A stretch of DNA of 57,965 nt, taken from Candidatus Competibacteraceae bacterium (lineage in GTDB: Bacteria; Pseudomonadota; Gammaproteobacteria; Competibacterales; Competibacteraceae). The notes beneath the pieces are model-generated. The model ran no database searches. It was not told the DNA's origin and saw only the letters and a list, made by a program, of their open reading frames with translations. This document shows positions 1-6,060 of this stretch, in pieces. The stretch spans positions 1 through 57,965 of the forward strand of contig RXIV01000012.1 of assembly GCA_003989085.1 (NCBI GenBank), given 5' to 3'. Numbering within the stretch: position 1 is the first letter of the stretch; every line of letters begins with the position of its first letter. A program made the position numbers and the translations under genes.

Positions 1-2
1 GT

Positions 3-365
3 GCGGATTCCTTTGTCCGTGCCGCCGCGCCGGGCGCGGCGGTGTTTGCGGTTGCGTCCTTCGGTGCTGGCCGCTCCGCGTTTGCGCGGCGTTCCGCCGC
101 GCTGGTTCGCTCCGTTGCGGCGGGCGGTCCAGGTTCCGGGCTGGTGGCGTTTCCCGCCGTGCCGTGTCCGCCGGGGTTGGTGCCGTCCGCTTCGGTTTCC
201 GCCTGCTTTTGTGGGTTGGGTTCCGGTTCTTGGGCGTCCGCTGCGTTCGCTGCCGGGTTGGGGTTGCCTGTGGTGGTGTTTCCCTGCGGCTTTTCCGCGC
301 TGCCGCCTTGGGGCGTTTGGCGTCCGCTTTCTGGCGCGTGGTCGGGCGGGTTTTTGTTGGGTTGA
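3..365 (+). CDS. SLOG/DprA-like Rossmann nucleotide-binding protein, 3' part only
   Basis: The reading frame that starts at position 3 is already open at the window edge and stops at 363-365, so this is the C-terminal ~120 residues of a longer protein. The visible part opens with ADSFVRAAAPGAAVFAVASF, then an Arg-rich AFARRSAALVR helix, then GSGSWASAAFAAGLGLPVVV. This order resembles SLOG-superfamily proteins found in mobile elements (a GADxxVR segment followed by a GSxSWxxxxFAxxLGxP segment), which bind nucleotides or derivatives. The coding strand is strikingly poor in A, which leaves several other frames open by chance. A good terminator follows 20 bp after the stop. The family call rests on motif memory, not on a search. 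Confidence 0.5.
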   Translation, partial: ADSFVRAAAPGAAVFAVASFGAGRSAFARRSAALVRSVAAGGPGSGLVAFPAVPCPPGLVPSASVSACFCGLGSGSWASAAFAAGLGLPVVVFPCGFSALPPWGVWRPLSGAWSGGFLLG

Positions 366-385
366 GTCGCTGAGTTGCTGTTTCG

Positions 386-410
386 CCGCCCATCTTGGGC
401 GGTTTTTTTT
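386..410 (+). terminator. Rho-independent terminator
   Basis: A perfect 6-bp GC stem (CCGCCC at 386-391, GGGCGG at 397-402) with a 5-nt loop is followed directly by eight T residues (403-410). It lies 20 bp after the stop of the SLOG-like gene and before a new promoter, so it should separate the two transcription units. Confidence 0.88.
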
Positions 411-418
411 CAGCATTT

Positions 419-460
419 AATACATAAACGCTTTAAGTTAATGCGTTTATGTATTATAAT
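419..460 (+). promoter_or_regulatory. Sigma-70-type promoter overlapped by a perfect 13-bp inverted repeat (operator candidate)
   Basis: Positions 419-431 (AATACATAAACGC) and 443-455 are exact reverse complements around an 11-nt spacer. A perfect TATAAT -10 box at 455-460 overlaps the last base of the right arm. The -35 position (about 432-438) falls in the spacer and is weak. A palindrome covering the core promoter is the expected place for a repressor to bind. The site is about 60 bp upstream of the first gene of the accessory module (ATG at 520). No repressor gene is recognised inside the window. Confidence 0.6.
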
Positions 461-519
461 CATTGCGTGGTTTAGCTAACAACCGGCCACACCCTTTAAT
501 CCTTTTTGGAGTTAAAAAA

Positions 520-903
520 ATGTCACAAGTAGCTTATGCCATTGGCCCTAGTCTCCATGACTGGGAGCGTGAGAAATGGGAAAAGCAGGACATCGAGAAG
601 GAAATCGAAGAGAGCCGCTTTGAAAGCTATTACACAGCTTGGCGTAGCTGTAACTACACCGACCTTGGCTGTGTATTCACAAGACCGGAAAAGCGGGAAA
701 GCGTGAAAGAGGAAGTTGCAAGCGTTGTTTCACTTGCGATGAGCAACCTTGAATGGAATAGCGTTGATAGCGAACGCTTGAATGTGTTGCTGTTTCAGTT
801 TATTTGCAGCGAAGACCATACACAAGAAGTAAAGGAATTGCTTGAGAAATATATCAAACCGGCTTGCCATGAATTGATGAAAGAACACTGGCAAAACTGG
901 TAA
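520..903 (+). CDS. Hypothetical protein of the element (127 aa)
   Basis: No family is recognised. The protein is charged and probably helical, with Glu/Lys-rich segments (EKWEKQDIEKEIEESR) and no membrane segment. I chose the ATG at 520 over the longer in-frame start at 463 because a GGAG ribosome binding site lies 8 bases before it and the sequence in between looks like untranslated leader below the promoter at 419-460. It is the first gene after that promoter. A strong hairpin (910-941) follows its stop. Confidence 0.7.
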   Translation: MSQVAYAIGPSLHDWEREKWEKQDIEKEIEESRFESYYTAWRSCNYTDLGCVFTRPEKRESVKEEVASVVSLAMSNLEWNSVDSERLNVLLFQFICSEDHTQEVKELLEKYIKPACHELMKEHWQNW

Positions 904-909
904 CAAAAA

Positions 910-941
910 GGCGCTTTCGTTGTTACAGCAACGAGAGCGCC
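910..941 (+). repeat. Strong intergenic hairpin
   Basis: Left arm 910-922 (GGCGCTTTCGTTG) pairs with 929-941 (CAACGAGAGCGCC) with a single G-U wobble around a 6-nt loop. It starts 6 bp after the stop of the 520-903 gene and has no T-run, so it is more likely an mRNA-stabilising or attenuating structure than a simple terminator. Its ends (GGCGC/GCGCC) recall the shorter hairpins between the later genes of this module. Confidence 0.6.
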
Positions 942-978
942 GGACTTCAACCCCCAACCGTGAAGAAAGGAGCAATGT

Positions 979-1215
979 ATGAAACCACAGGGCAGCACAT
1001 CAACGCAAGCCCCCAGCCAATGGCAGGAACTCGCCGACTATCGCAAATGGAACGACCAGCGCGACGCTGAAGACCAGCAGGCATTTGAAGATTGGCTAGA
1101 CAGCCCGGAAGGCCACGAGTGGATCAACGCAAAAGCCGAAGACCAGGACGAACGCGATGGCAATAGCTGGTGGAATCACGACGGATTCAGCCCGGAGCCG
1201 CGTTATGCCCATTAA
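979..1215 (+). CDS. Small acidic hypothetical protein (78 aa)
   Basis: No family is recognised. The product is hydrophilic and acidic, rich in Asp, Glu, Gln and Trp (AEDQQAFEDWLDSPEGHEW). A GGAG ribosome binding site at 969-972 fits the ATG at 979 better than the nearby ATG at 975. The 3' end overlaps the start of the next small gene by 11 bp, so the two are probably translationally coupled. Acidic proteins of this size in mobile elements are sometimes inhibitors or DNA mimics, but nothing here proves it. Confidence 0.6.
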   Translation: MKPQGSTSTQAPSQWQELADYRKWNDQRDAEDQQAFEDWLDSPEGHEWINAKAEDQDERDGNSWWNHDGFSPEPRYAH

Positions 1216-1369
1216 CGCCAAATTGAAGGAACTCCCGTTATCACTGGCGGTTTCCCTCGGATTCAGTTTTCGCTGGCATAACCGCCAGCTTGAAATCAAA
1301 ACCAGCAAAACCGCATGGTTGACCATTGACCGAATGGAAAACCTTATCAACTTCATTAACGCAAACTAA
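1205..1369 (+). CDS. Small basic hypothetical protein (54 aa)
   Basis: The ATG at 1205 lies inside the last codons of the upstream gene, with a GGAG ribosome binding site at 1194-1197. The product is basic (MPINAKLKELPLSLAVSLGF at the N-terminus, several Lys/Arg later) and of unknown function. It directly follows an acidic partner of similar size, so the two could form a pair. A longer in-frame start at 1157 would overlap the upstream gene much more and lacks a clear ribosome binding site. Confidence 0.5.
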   Translation: MPINAKLKELPLSLAVSLGFSFRWHNRQLEIKTSKTAWLTIDRMENLINFINAN

Positions 1370-1377
1370 CTACGAGG

Positions 1378-1399
1378 AACCGGCCAGCAATAGCCGGTT
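1378..1399 (+). repeat. Intergenic hairpin AACCGGC/GCCGGTT
   Basis: A 7-bp perfect stem (1378-1384 with 1393-1399) with an 8-nt loop lies between the stop at 1369 and the ATG at 1407. It has no T-run. It occupies the same position relative to genes as the GCGCC hairpins further along the module but has a different sequence. Confidence 0.5.
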
Positions 1400-1406
1400 G
1401 AGAGCA

Positions 1407-1931
1407 ATGAGCATGATGACTGAAATCAGTCTTGACGATGTCACCAAAATTGAACCCGGTCAGATTCTAGCGGATTCAATAAGGCAATGGCGGAGCGACT
1501 GTCAGAGCGGACAATTCAAAATCGGCTGTAGCACGATGAAAGGCAGCAGGCTGGATATGGAACTTGTGGGCGCACAGATTAACGAAGGCGAGTTTTTCGG
1601 CTATCCGTTGCAAAGATGGCTAGCGCTGCTCTTTGTTGACCCTGATGGCGTGTTGTCAACCATTCTCTTCAAGACCGAGAGCCTTGATCAATTCGATGAA
1701 ATGCGCCGGCAATATCGACTGAAAGGAGAAAGCCTGCTAGGCAAAACGATTCGCGCAACGATGAGCAAACGCGCCAGCAAGGCCAGCGGCAACGGTTATT
1801 TTGCTGTTGAGTTTGAAGTGGTCAGCAACGGCAAATATGCAGAAGCCATCGCACAGTTCCGACAGCAACACTATAGCCCGGAGTTTATCCGGTTGATTGA
1901 AAGCAAGCCGGAAGAAAAGAAAGCCACCTAA
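1407..1931 (+). CDS. Hypothetical element protein (174 aa)
   Basis: No family is recognised. The sequence looks like a soluble mixed alpha/beta protein with a central segment (PLQRWLALLFVDPDGVLSTI) and a basic, Ser/Lys-rich stretch (RATMSKRASKASGNGY) before a helical C-terminus. The ATG at 1407 is favoured because a longer version (from 1326) would overlap the previous gene and run through the hairpin at 1378-1399; an in-frame ATG at 1413 is equally possible. It lies two genes upstream of a RecE-like nuclease, so a role in element DNA metabolism is a guess from context only. Confidence 0.6.
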   Translation: MSMMTEISLDDVTKIEPGQILADSIRQWRSDCQSGQFKIGCSTMKGSRLDMELVGAQINEGEFFGYPLQRWLALLFVDPDGVLSTILFKTESLDQFDEMRRQYRLKGESLLGKTIRATMSKRASKASGNGYFAVEFEVVSNGKYAEAIAQFRQQHYSPEFIRLIESKPEEKKAT

Positions 1932-1939
1932 CCCTATCC

Positions 1940-1955
1940 GCGCCAAGGAAGGCGC
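1940..1955 (+). repeat. GCGCC-n6-GGCGC intergenic hairpin, family copy 1
   Basis: GCGCC (1940-1944) and GGCGC (1951-1955) flank a 6-nt purine-rich loop between a stop codon and the next ribosome binding site. The same layout recurs at 3085-3100, 3947-3961, 4336-4350 and, in degraded form, near 4576 and 4953. All sit just after a stop and just before the ribosome binding site of the following gene. The family appears confined to this element. Confidence 0.6.
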
Positions 1956-1973
1956 TAACTTGGAGATAACGAG

Positions 1974-3077
1974 ATGAACGAAATGAATTTGCAGATTACC
2001 GAGTACAACGAAACCGCCGCTGCCATTGCCGTGTTGCGTGAGAAATACTGCACTGTTTTCGATGTGCAAACGACCAAAGGCATGGATGAAGCCAAGAAAG
2101 CCCGCGCCGAAGTCAAGGGGTATCGGGTTGCTCTGGAAAAATTGCGCGTTGAATTGAAAGCGCCGGCTTTGGAACGCACCCGCCTGATTGACGCAGAAGC
2201 GAAGCGCATCACAGCAGAACTGCTGGCGATTGAGGAGCCGATTGATCAGGTGATCAAAGAGGAAGAGAAGCGCAAGGAGGAAGAGAAAGCCGCCAAGGCG
2301 CGAGCCGAAATCGCCCGCATTGCGGAAATTGCCGCCAAGATCAGCATTATCCGAAATCAAGTCGGCGCAGTAGCCAATCAACCCGCCGCAATCATCAGCG
2401 CAGAACTCGATAAGACGATGATGCTGGAATTATCAGAGGCGGAATTTCAAGAGTTCCTGCCCGATGCTACTGAGGCATTAAATGAAACCAGAAATGGCCT
2501 TCAAGCAGCCCTGAATACCCGGTTGCTCTATGAAGCCGAACAGACGCGCATCCAAGCTGAGCAGGAAGTGGAAGCGGCCCGGATTAAAGCCGAGCGCGAA
2601 GAACTGGCGCGGTTGAGAGAAGCAGAAGCCGCCCGGCAAGCTGAACAGGCCCGGATGGAAGCCGAAGCCCGTAAGATTGAAGCGGCCCGCCTGCAACAGG
2701 AACGGGAACGCCAAGAAGCGGAATTAAAAGCCCAGCGGGACGCGATGGAAGCAGAATTGAAAGCGCAACGTGAAGAACAGCAACGCAAAGAACAGGCCGC
2801 CCGACAAATCCGCGAAGTGGAAGAAGCGCGGTTGAAAGACGAACGGGAAGCGATGGAACGGCAACGCGCAGAGTTGGAAGCGCAGCAACGCAAGCTAGAG
2901 GAATCCGAACAAAAGGCGCAAGCCGAAAAGTTCAAAAAACGGGGCAAGGCAAAAGCCGATCCACTCGCTGACCTCAAGCAAGCGCTTAACGCCAATGCGG
3001 AAACCGCTAACGCCTTGGATGAAGCCTATCAAAGAGGCTTTCAAGCGGGGGTGAATAGCACTCAACAAGCCGCATAA
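1974..3077 (+). CDS. Long coiled-coil phage-type protein (367 aa)
   Basis: The N-terminal ~95 residues (MNEMNLQITEYNETAAAIAV onward) resemble the DUF1351-like start of phage proteins found next to recombination nucleases. Residues about 85-110 and 185-325 are an extreme Glu/Arg/Ala/Gln-rich heptad region (blocks such as EEARLKDEREAMERQRAELE) that should form a long alpha-helical coiled coil. A basic patch (KFKKRGKAKAD) and a short helical tail follow. A GGAG ribosome binding site at 1962-1965 supports the ATG at 1974. The neighbour downstream is a RecE-like nuclease, so a scaffolding or DNA-recombination role is plausible. There is no enzymatic motif. Confidence 0.7.
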   Translation: MNEMNLQITEYNETAAAIAVLREKYCTVFDVQTTKGMDEAKKARAEVKGYRVALEKLRVELKAPALERTRLIDAEAKRITAELLAIEEPIDQVIKEEEKRKEEEKAAKARAEIARIAEIAAKISIIRNQVGAVANQPAAIISAELDKTMMLELSEAEFQEFLPDATEALNETRNGLQAALNTRLLYEAEQTRIQAEQEVEAARIKAEREELARLREAEAARQAEQARMEAEARKIEAARLQQERERQEAELKAQRDAMEAELKAQREEQQRKEQAARQIREVEEARLKDEREAMERQRAELEAQQRKLEESEQKAQAEKFKKRGKAKADPLADLKQALNANAETANALDEAYQRGFQAGVNSTQQAA

Positions 3078-3084
3078 CTAACCC

Positions 3085-3100
3085 GCGCCAGGGACGGCGC
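3085..3100 (+). repeat. GCGCC-n6-GGCGC intergenic hairpin, family copy 2
   Basis: GCGCC at 3085-3089 and GGCGC at 3096-3100 flank the loop AGGGAC, 8 bp after the stop of the coiled-coil gene and just upstream of the GGAGGT ribosome binding site of the RecE-like gene. Confidence 0.6.
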
Positions 3101-3119
3101 AATCGCTGGAGGTGCTGAA

Positions 3120-3938
3120 ATGGATAACGCGACCTATCAAGAAATGCCCTGCATATCATCGCACTGGCTGAAAACGATGCTGAAATCACCCGCAGAATGC
3201 TACTGGACACACATTGACCCGCAACGGCAAGTGAATGAAAGCACAAAGGCCATGCAGTTTGGAACCTTGGTACATTGCCTGGCCTTGACGCCACTGCAAT
3301 TAAGCGAGGAATTTATCATTTTCAGCTACGAGCGGCGCACCAAAGCCGGCAAAGCCCGCTATGCAGAACTCGCAGCCACCGGACGGATCATCATCACGCC
3401 CGATGAGTTTGAACGGGCACAAGCCATCGTGGCTGCAATGAAAGCCCATCCCGACGCCAAGTTGTTACTCACTGGCGGCAAGAAAGAAAAGACCATCATT
3501 CAGGAACGTGGACACGGCTTATTGCCGCTGAAAGCCCGCTTGGATATTCATCACGAGAATCAACGCTTGGTTGGCGAATTAAAGACCATTCATGATATTA
3601 ACCAGATTAAGACCACCATGCAGCGCTACCGCTATCCGCTATCCGCTGCATTTTATGCCGATCTGTCCGCTTCACAGTCCGTTCACTTCATTTTTGTTCA
3701 AACGTGCGAACCGTACCCAATTTCTGTGTTTGAAATGCCCAGCCAGCAACTACAGGAAGGCCGAGAGCAATACCAATCGGCGCTACAACGCTTTGATGAA
3801 TGCTGGAAAGCGAATCATTGGCCGGAAGCTGAACCGACTGCGACAGACCTTGATGAAGATCCGCTGATGATGGATTTCATGCCAATGAATCAGAGTAACC
3901 AGCAGGTTGAATGGCCGGTTGGCGAATTAGTACTGTAA
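3120..3938 (+). CDS. RecE-like PD-(D/E)XK exodeoxyribonuclease (exonuclease VIII family)
   Basis: The protein has the RecE/exonuclease VIII signature in order: FGTLVH with Gly48 and His52, the catalytic Asp in KARLD (Asp142), the E-x-K pair in GELK (Glu153, Lys155), and a QRYRYPLSAAFY segment matching the QxxxY-type motif that follows. At 272 aa it is about the size of the isolated nuclease domain, much shorter than E. coli RecE. Such enzymes resect double-stranded DNA 5' to 3' for single-strand annealing recombination, usually with a RecT partner. No RecT is recognised next to it. A GGAGGT ribosome binding site precedes the ATG. Its last codons and the following intergenic segment are repeated after the next gene. 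Confidence 0.8.
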   Translation: MDNATYQEMPCISSHWLKTMLKSPAECYWTHIDPQRQVNESTKAMQFGTLVHCLALTPLQLSEEFIIFSYERRTKAGKARYAELAATGRIIITPDEFERAQAIVAAMKAHPDAKLLLTGGKKEKTIIQERGHGLLPLKARLDIHHENQRLVGELKTIHDINQIKTTMQRYRYPLSAAFYADLSASQSVHFIFVQTCEPYPISVFEMPSQQLQEGREQYQSALQRFDECWKANHWPEAEPTATDLDEDPLMMDFMPMNQSNQQVEWPVGELVL

Positions 3939-3961
3939 CTCTAACCGCGCCACAGATGGCG
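3921..3961 (+). repeat. 41-bp gene-boundary repeat, copy 1
   Basis: This segment covers the last codons of the RecE-like gene (encoding GEL-V-L-stop) and the GCGCC hairpin after it. It matches 4310-4350 at 36 of 41 positions. The two copies carry the same kind of C-terminal coding end, stop codon and hairpin, so the duplicated unit is a gene boundary and not just a hairpin. Confidence 0.75.
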
Positions 3962-3979
3962 AACCTTGAGAAACCGACG

Positions 3980-4327
3980 ATGAACAAGCTACCCGCCCTA
4001 CCGTGGAAATGGAAAGAAAGCAACGGCCCTGATCATGTGCCTTCGGAAATGGAAACCCGCCATCTTTTCTACACACTACGCATGATCTGGAACCATACCA
4101 TGCCAGAGAGCGTTCGGTTCCATCCGTACCAGCATTACGCATTCAGTGCGTTCTACACGCCTGAATATCTGCAACAAGCCATTCACTTTATCGGGCATGA
4201 ATTACTCAACCGGCCCGATATAAAACCAAAATGGCAAGCAGAGTTAGCGTCTATGGCTGAACACTTTGCAGATAGGCCGCCCGAGGCTCTTGTCACGGAC
4301 TTAAAAGTGGGCGAATTAGCCCTGTAA
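3980..4327 (+). CDS. Hypothetical element protein (115 aa)
   Basis: No family is recognised. The N-terminal half is Trp/His/Tyr-rich (LPALPWKWKESNGPDHVPSE) and probably forms a helical fold with RHLFYTLRMIWNHTMPE. The ATG at 3980 is the first reasonable start after the upstream stop and hairpin; the open frame extends to 3911 but overlaps the RecE-like gene. The protein ends in GELAL, nearly the same as the GELVL end of the RecE-like protein, because a 41-bp boundary segment is shared. Confidence 0.65.
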   Translation: MNKLPALPWKWKESNGPDHVPSEMETRHLFYTLRMIWNHTMPESVRFHPYQHYAFSAFYTPEYLQQAIHFIGHELLNRPDIKPKWQAELASMAEHFADRPPEALVTDLKVGELAL

Positions 4328-4350
4328 CCCTCACCGCGCCACAGATGACG
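4310..4350 (+). repeat. 41-bp gene-boundary repeat, copy 2
   Basis: This is the second copy of the boundary repeat at 3921-3961, spanning the last codons of the 3980-4327 gene and the following hairpin (degraded here to GCGCC...GACGC). There are five mismatches in 41 bp. Confidence 0.75.
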
Positions 4351-4363
4351 CTAGGAAACCCCA

Positions 4364-4558
4364 ATGAAACACTACCTGCACCGCAACTATTGGTATGGCG
4401 TCAAAGGCGACCTGACCAAAGCCCTGGCCGACCTCGACGCCCCGACCCCCAACGGAGGCGAACGCCTGATCGCAAGCGACTTCGAGGCCGTCAGCGCCGA
4501 GGAGTATGACGAGGCCATCCTGGATCTCCGCTATGAAAACGGAGAATGGCAGCAATGA
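4364..4558 (+). CDS. Small acidic hypothetical protein (64 aa)
   Basis: No family is recognised. The N-terminus is basic and aromatic (MKHYLHRNYWYGVKGDLTKA) and the C-terminal half is acidic (SAEEYDEAILDLRYENGEW). The start follows the 41-bp boundary repeat and has only a weak ribosome binding site. It is in line with its neighbours and similarly spaced, which supports it as a real gene. Confidence 0.55.
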   Translation: MKHYLHRNYWYGVKGDLTKALADLDAPTPNGGERLIASDFEAVSAEEYDEAILDLRYENGEWQQ

Positions 4559-4604
4559 ATCATTTTTAACCCAATCGGACACGGACGGCGCAGGAGAACA
4601 GGCC

Positions 4605-4787
4605 ATGCCCATCAAGCCGGAAAACCGACATCGCTATCCAAAAGACTGGAAAGCCATCCGTGCAGCGATTCTTGAACGTGCAGGCCATCGTTGCCACCTC
4701 GCGCACGACGCTGAGCACCACCAGCAGACCGCCTATGAAACCCGGCGCCGGCCCCTCGCACTGAGAGACCTCTTCGATCATGCCTGA
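4605..4787 (+). pseudogene. HNH endonuclease gene with in-frame internal deletion
   Basis: The first 30 residues (MPIKPENRHRYPKDWKAIRA, then AILERAGHRC) are the standard N-terminus of small phage HNH endonucleases, including the first zinc-binding Cys. The sequence then jumps directly to CHLAHDAEHHQQTAYETRRR, which in the family is the C-terminal tail after the second CxxC. The segment that should carry the DH(N)H metal-binding centre is missing. The product is 60 aa compared with roughly 100-120 aa for intact members. The junction falls at an RC motif that occurs on both sides of the lost part in intact homologues, as expected for deletion by short-repeat recombination. The frame is kept, so a short protein may still be made but should not be an active nuclease. 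Confidence 0.72.
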
Positions 4788-5133
4788 CGCCCTGCTCTGG
4801 AATCTCGATGAAGCCGCCCGCCAACTCGGCGGTATCAGCATCAAGACCGTTCGCCGCCTCGCCAAATCAGGCGCGTTCCCCCTCGTAAAAGTAGGGCGGC
4901 GCGTCCTGATTCCCGCCCTCGCCGTGACGAACTGGGTCAACCATACTCCACAGGCGCGACCGGCGCAGGAGAATGAGAAATGTCACTCTACAAACGCGGT
5001 AACGTCTGGTGGATGCGCTTCACCACGCCAGACGGCCGAGAACTACGGGAAACTACTGGCACTGCCGACCATCGCCAAGCCCAGGAATACCACGACACCC
5101 GCAAAGCGGAATGCTGGCGACAAGTCAAATTAG
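4780..5133 (+). CDS. Excisionase-like MerR/HTH_17 DNA-binding protein
   Basis: Residues 1-58 match the small helix-turn-helix family of excisionases and AlpA-like regulators: a NLDEAARQLGG helix, ISIKTVRRLAKSG recognition helix and a VGRRVLIP wing. The ATG at 4780 overlaps the end of the HNH remnant. Proteins of this kind usually end soon after the wing. This frame runs on for about 60 Thr/Ser/Asn-rich residues, 154 bp into the integrase gene, without family character. The original stop may have been lost. Its position directly before the integrase supports a role in excision control. Confidence 0.65.
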   Translation: MPDALLWNLDEAARQLGGISIKTVRRLAKSGAFPLVKVGRRVLIPALAVTNWVNHTPQARPAQENEKCHSTNAVTSGGCASPRQTAENYGKLLALPTIAKPRNTTTPAKRNAGDKSN

Positions 5134-6032
5134 GCGAGCGGCCCAGGTATACATGGCAACAGGCTGTCGTCCGTTGGCTCAAAGCACAACCAGACAGCCC
5201 TTGGCGCGATTATGCAAAAAGCACCTTGCGGTATGCCGACCCCTTGCTAGGCCATCGCTATCTTGATCAGATTGATCGGGAAATTCTTGATCAACTAAAG
5301 CAACAGAAACAGGCCACAAAGGTGACGCCAGCCACGGTAAACCGAATGCTCGAAGTCATCCGGGTTATTCTGAATACAGCTCGTCAGGATTGGGGCTGGA
5401 TCGATACCACTCCATCTATCCACATGCTGCCTGAACCGCAACGGCGGATTCGCTGGCTTACAAAGGACGAAGCTGACCGGCTGCTAACGGAACTCCCGGA
5501 ACACTTGGTGGCAATGGCGCAATTCACTTTGGCGACGGGACTCCGGGAGCGAAATGTTGTAGAGCTGGACTGGAAACAAGTCGATCTGGAACAGCGTCGG
5601 GCATGGATTCATGCCGATCAAGCCAAGGGGAAGCGAGCCATTGCCGTCCCTCTCAATGCCGAGGCCATAGTGATCCTACGCGAGCAACAGGGGAAACACC
5701 CACAGCGCGTATTCACTTTTGAAGGCCGCCCGGTAACACGGGCGAATAACCATGCTTGGCGAAAGGCGCTCATCAGGGCTGGGATTGAGAACTTTCGCTG
5801 GCATGACTTGCGGCATACCTGGGCGAGTTGGCATGTACAGGCCGGAACGCCGCTACCGGTATTGAAAGAACTTGGGGGATGGGCAACGCTGGACATGGTA
5901 ATGCGATATGCGCACCTAGGTGCGGACCATCTGGCCGAACACGCCGAGCGGATTGCCCGCCCACGCCTGATTCGCACAAATTCCGGCACACCAGAAAAAA
6001 ACGCCCTGCCGAAAATTGCGGCAAGGCGTTGA
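4980..6032 (+). CDS. Tyrosine recombinase (phage-type integrase)
   Basis: The 350-aa protein starts with an arm-binding-like N-terminus (MSLYKRGNVWWMRFTTPDGR), has a SAM-like core-binding domain at about 60-155 and a catalytic domain after that. The active-site residues are present: Arg189 (TGLRERN), Lys216 or Lys218 in the beta-hairpin (AKGKRAIAVPL), His275 and Arg278 (HDLRHTW), Trp301 at the usual His/Trp position (LGGW) and the nucleophile Tyr310 (MRYAHL). An AGGAG ribosome binding site at 4967-4971 fixes the start at 4980. The stop is 5 bp from the 3' end of tRNA-Arg, its probable integration target. Confidence 0.92.
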   Translation: MSLYKRGNVWWMRFTTPDGRELRETTGTADHRQAQEYHDTRKAECWRQVKLGERPRYTWQQAVVRWLKAQPDSPWRDYAKSTLRYADPLLGHRYLDQIDREILDQLKQQKQATKVTPATVNRMLEVIRVILNTARQDWGWIDTTPSIHMLPEPQRRIRWLTKDEADRLLTELPEHLVAMAQFTLATGLRERNVVELDWKQVDLEQRRAWIHADQAKGKRAIAVPLNAEAIVILREQQGKHPQRVFTFEGRPVTRANNHAWRKALIRAGIENFRWHDLRHTWASWHVQAGTPLPVLKELGGWATLDMVMRYAHLGADHLAEHAERIARPRLIRTNSGTPEKNALPKIAARR

Positions 6033-6037
6033 TTATT

Positions 6038-6060
6038 TGGCGCGCCCGGAGAGATTCGAA
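6038..6060. other. Probable attachment site (att) within the tRNA-Arg 3' end
   Basis: The tRNA-Arg 3' end (CCA at 6038-6040, acceptor and T-stem to about 6060) borders the integrase gene. Integrases of this family usually recombine within a tRNA 3' end so that the chromosome keeps an intact tRNA. The matching second copy should lie beyond the left edge of the window. I found no copy inside positions 1-5000. Confidence 0.45.

Larger units (their letters stand above)
1..6037. mobile_element. Right-hand part of an integrative element (prophage or genomic island) at tRNA-Arg
   Basis: All genes here run on the plus strand and most are short and unrecognised. The recognisable ones are element functions: a RecE-like nuclease, a phage-type coiled-coil protein, an HNH nuclease remnant, an excisionase-like HTH protein and a tyrosine integrase. 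The integrase stops 5 bp before the 3' CCA of a tRNA-Arg gene on the opposite strand, the usual layout of an element inserted in a tRNA 3' end. The next genes (tRNAs, csrA, lysC) are ordinary chromosome on the minus strand. The other end and its duplicated att site are not in the window. No structural, lysis or conjugation genes are visible, so phage, satellite or island cannot be told apart. Confidence 0.8.

Noticed and set aside
1..420. A 139-residue Arg/Trp/Pro-rich open frame on the plus strand
   Set aside because: It is a by-product of the A-poor sequence, which removes most stop codons. It runs through the terminator at 386-410, and its composition is not protein-like. The frame starting at position 3 is the coding one.
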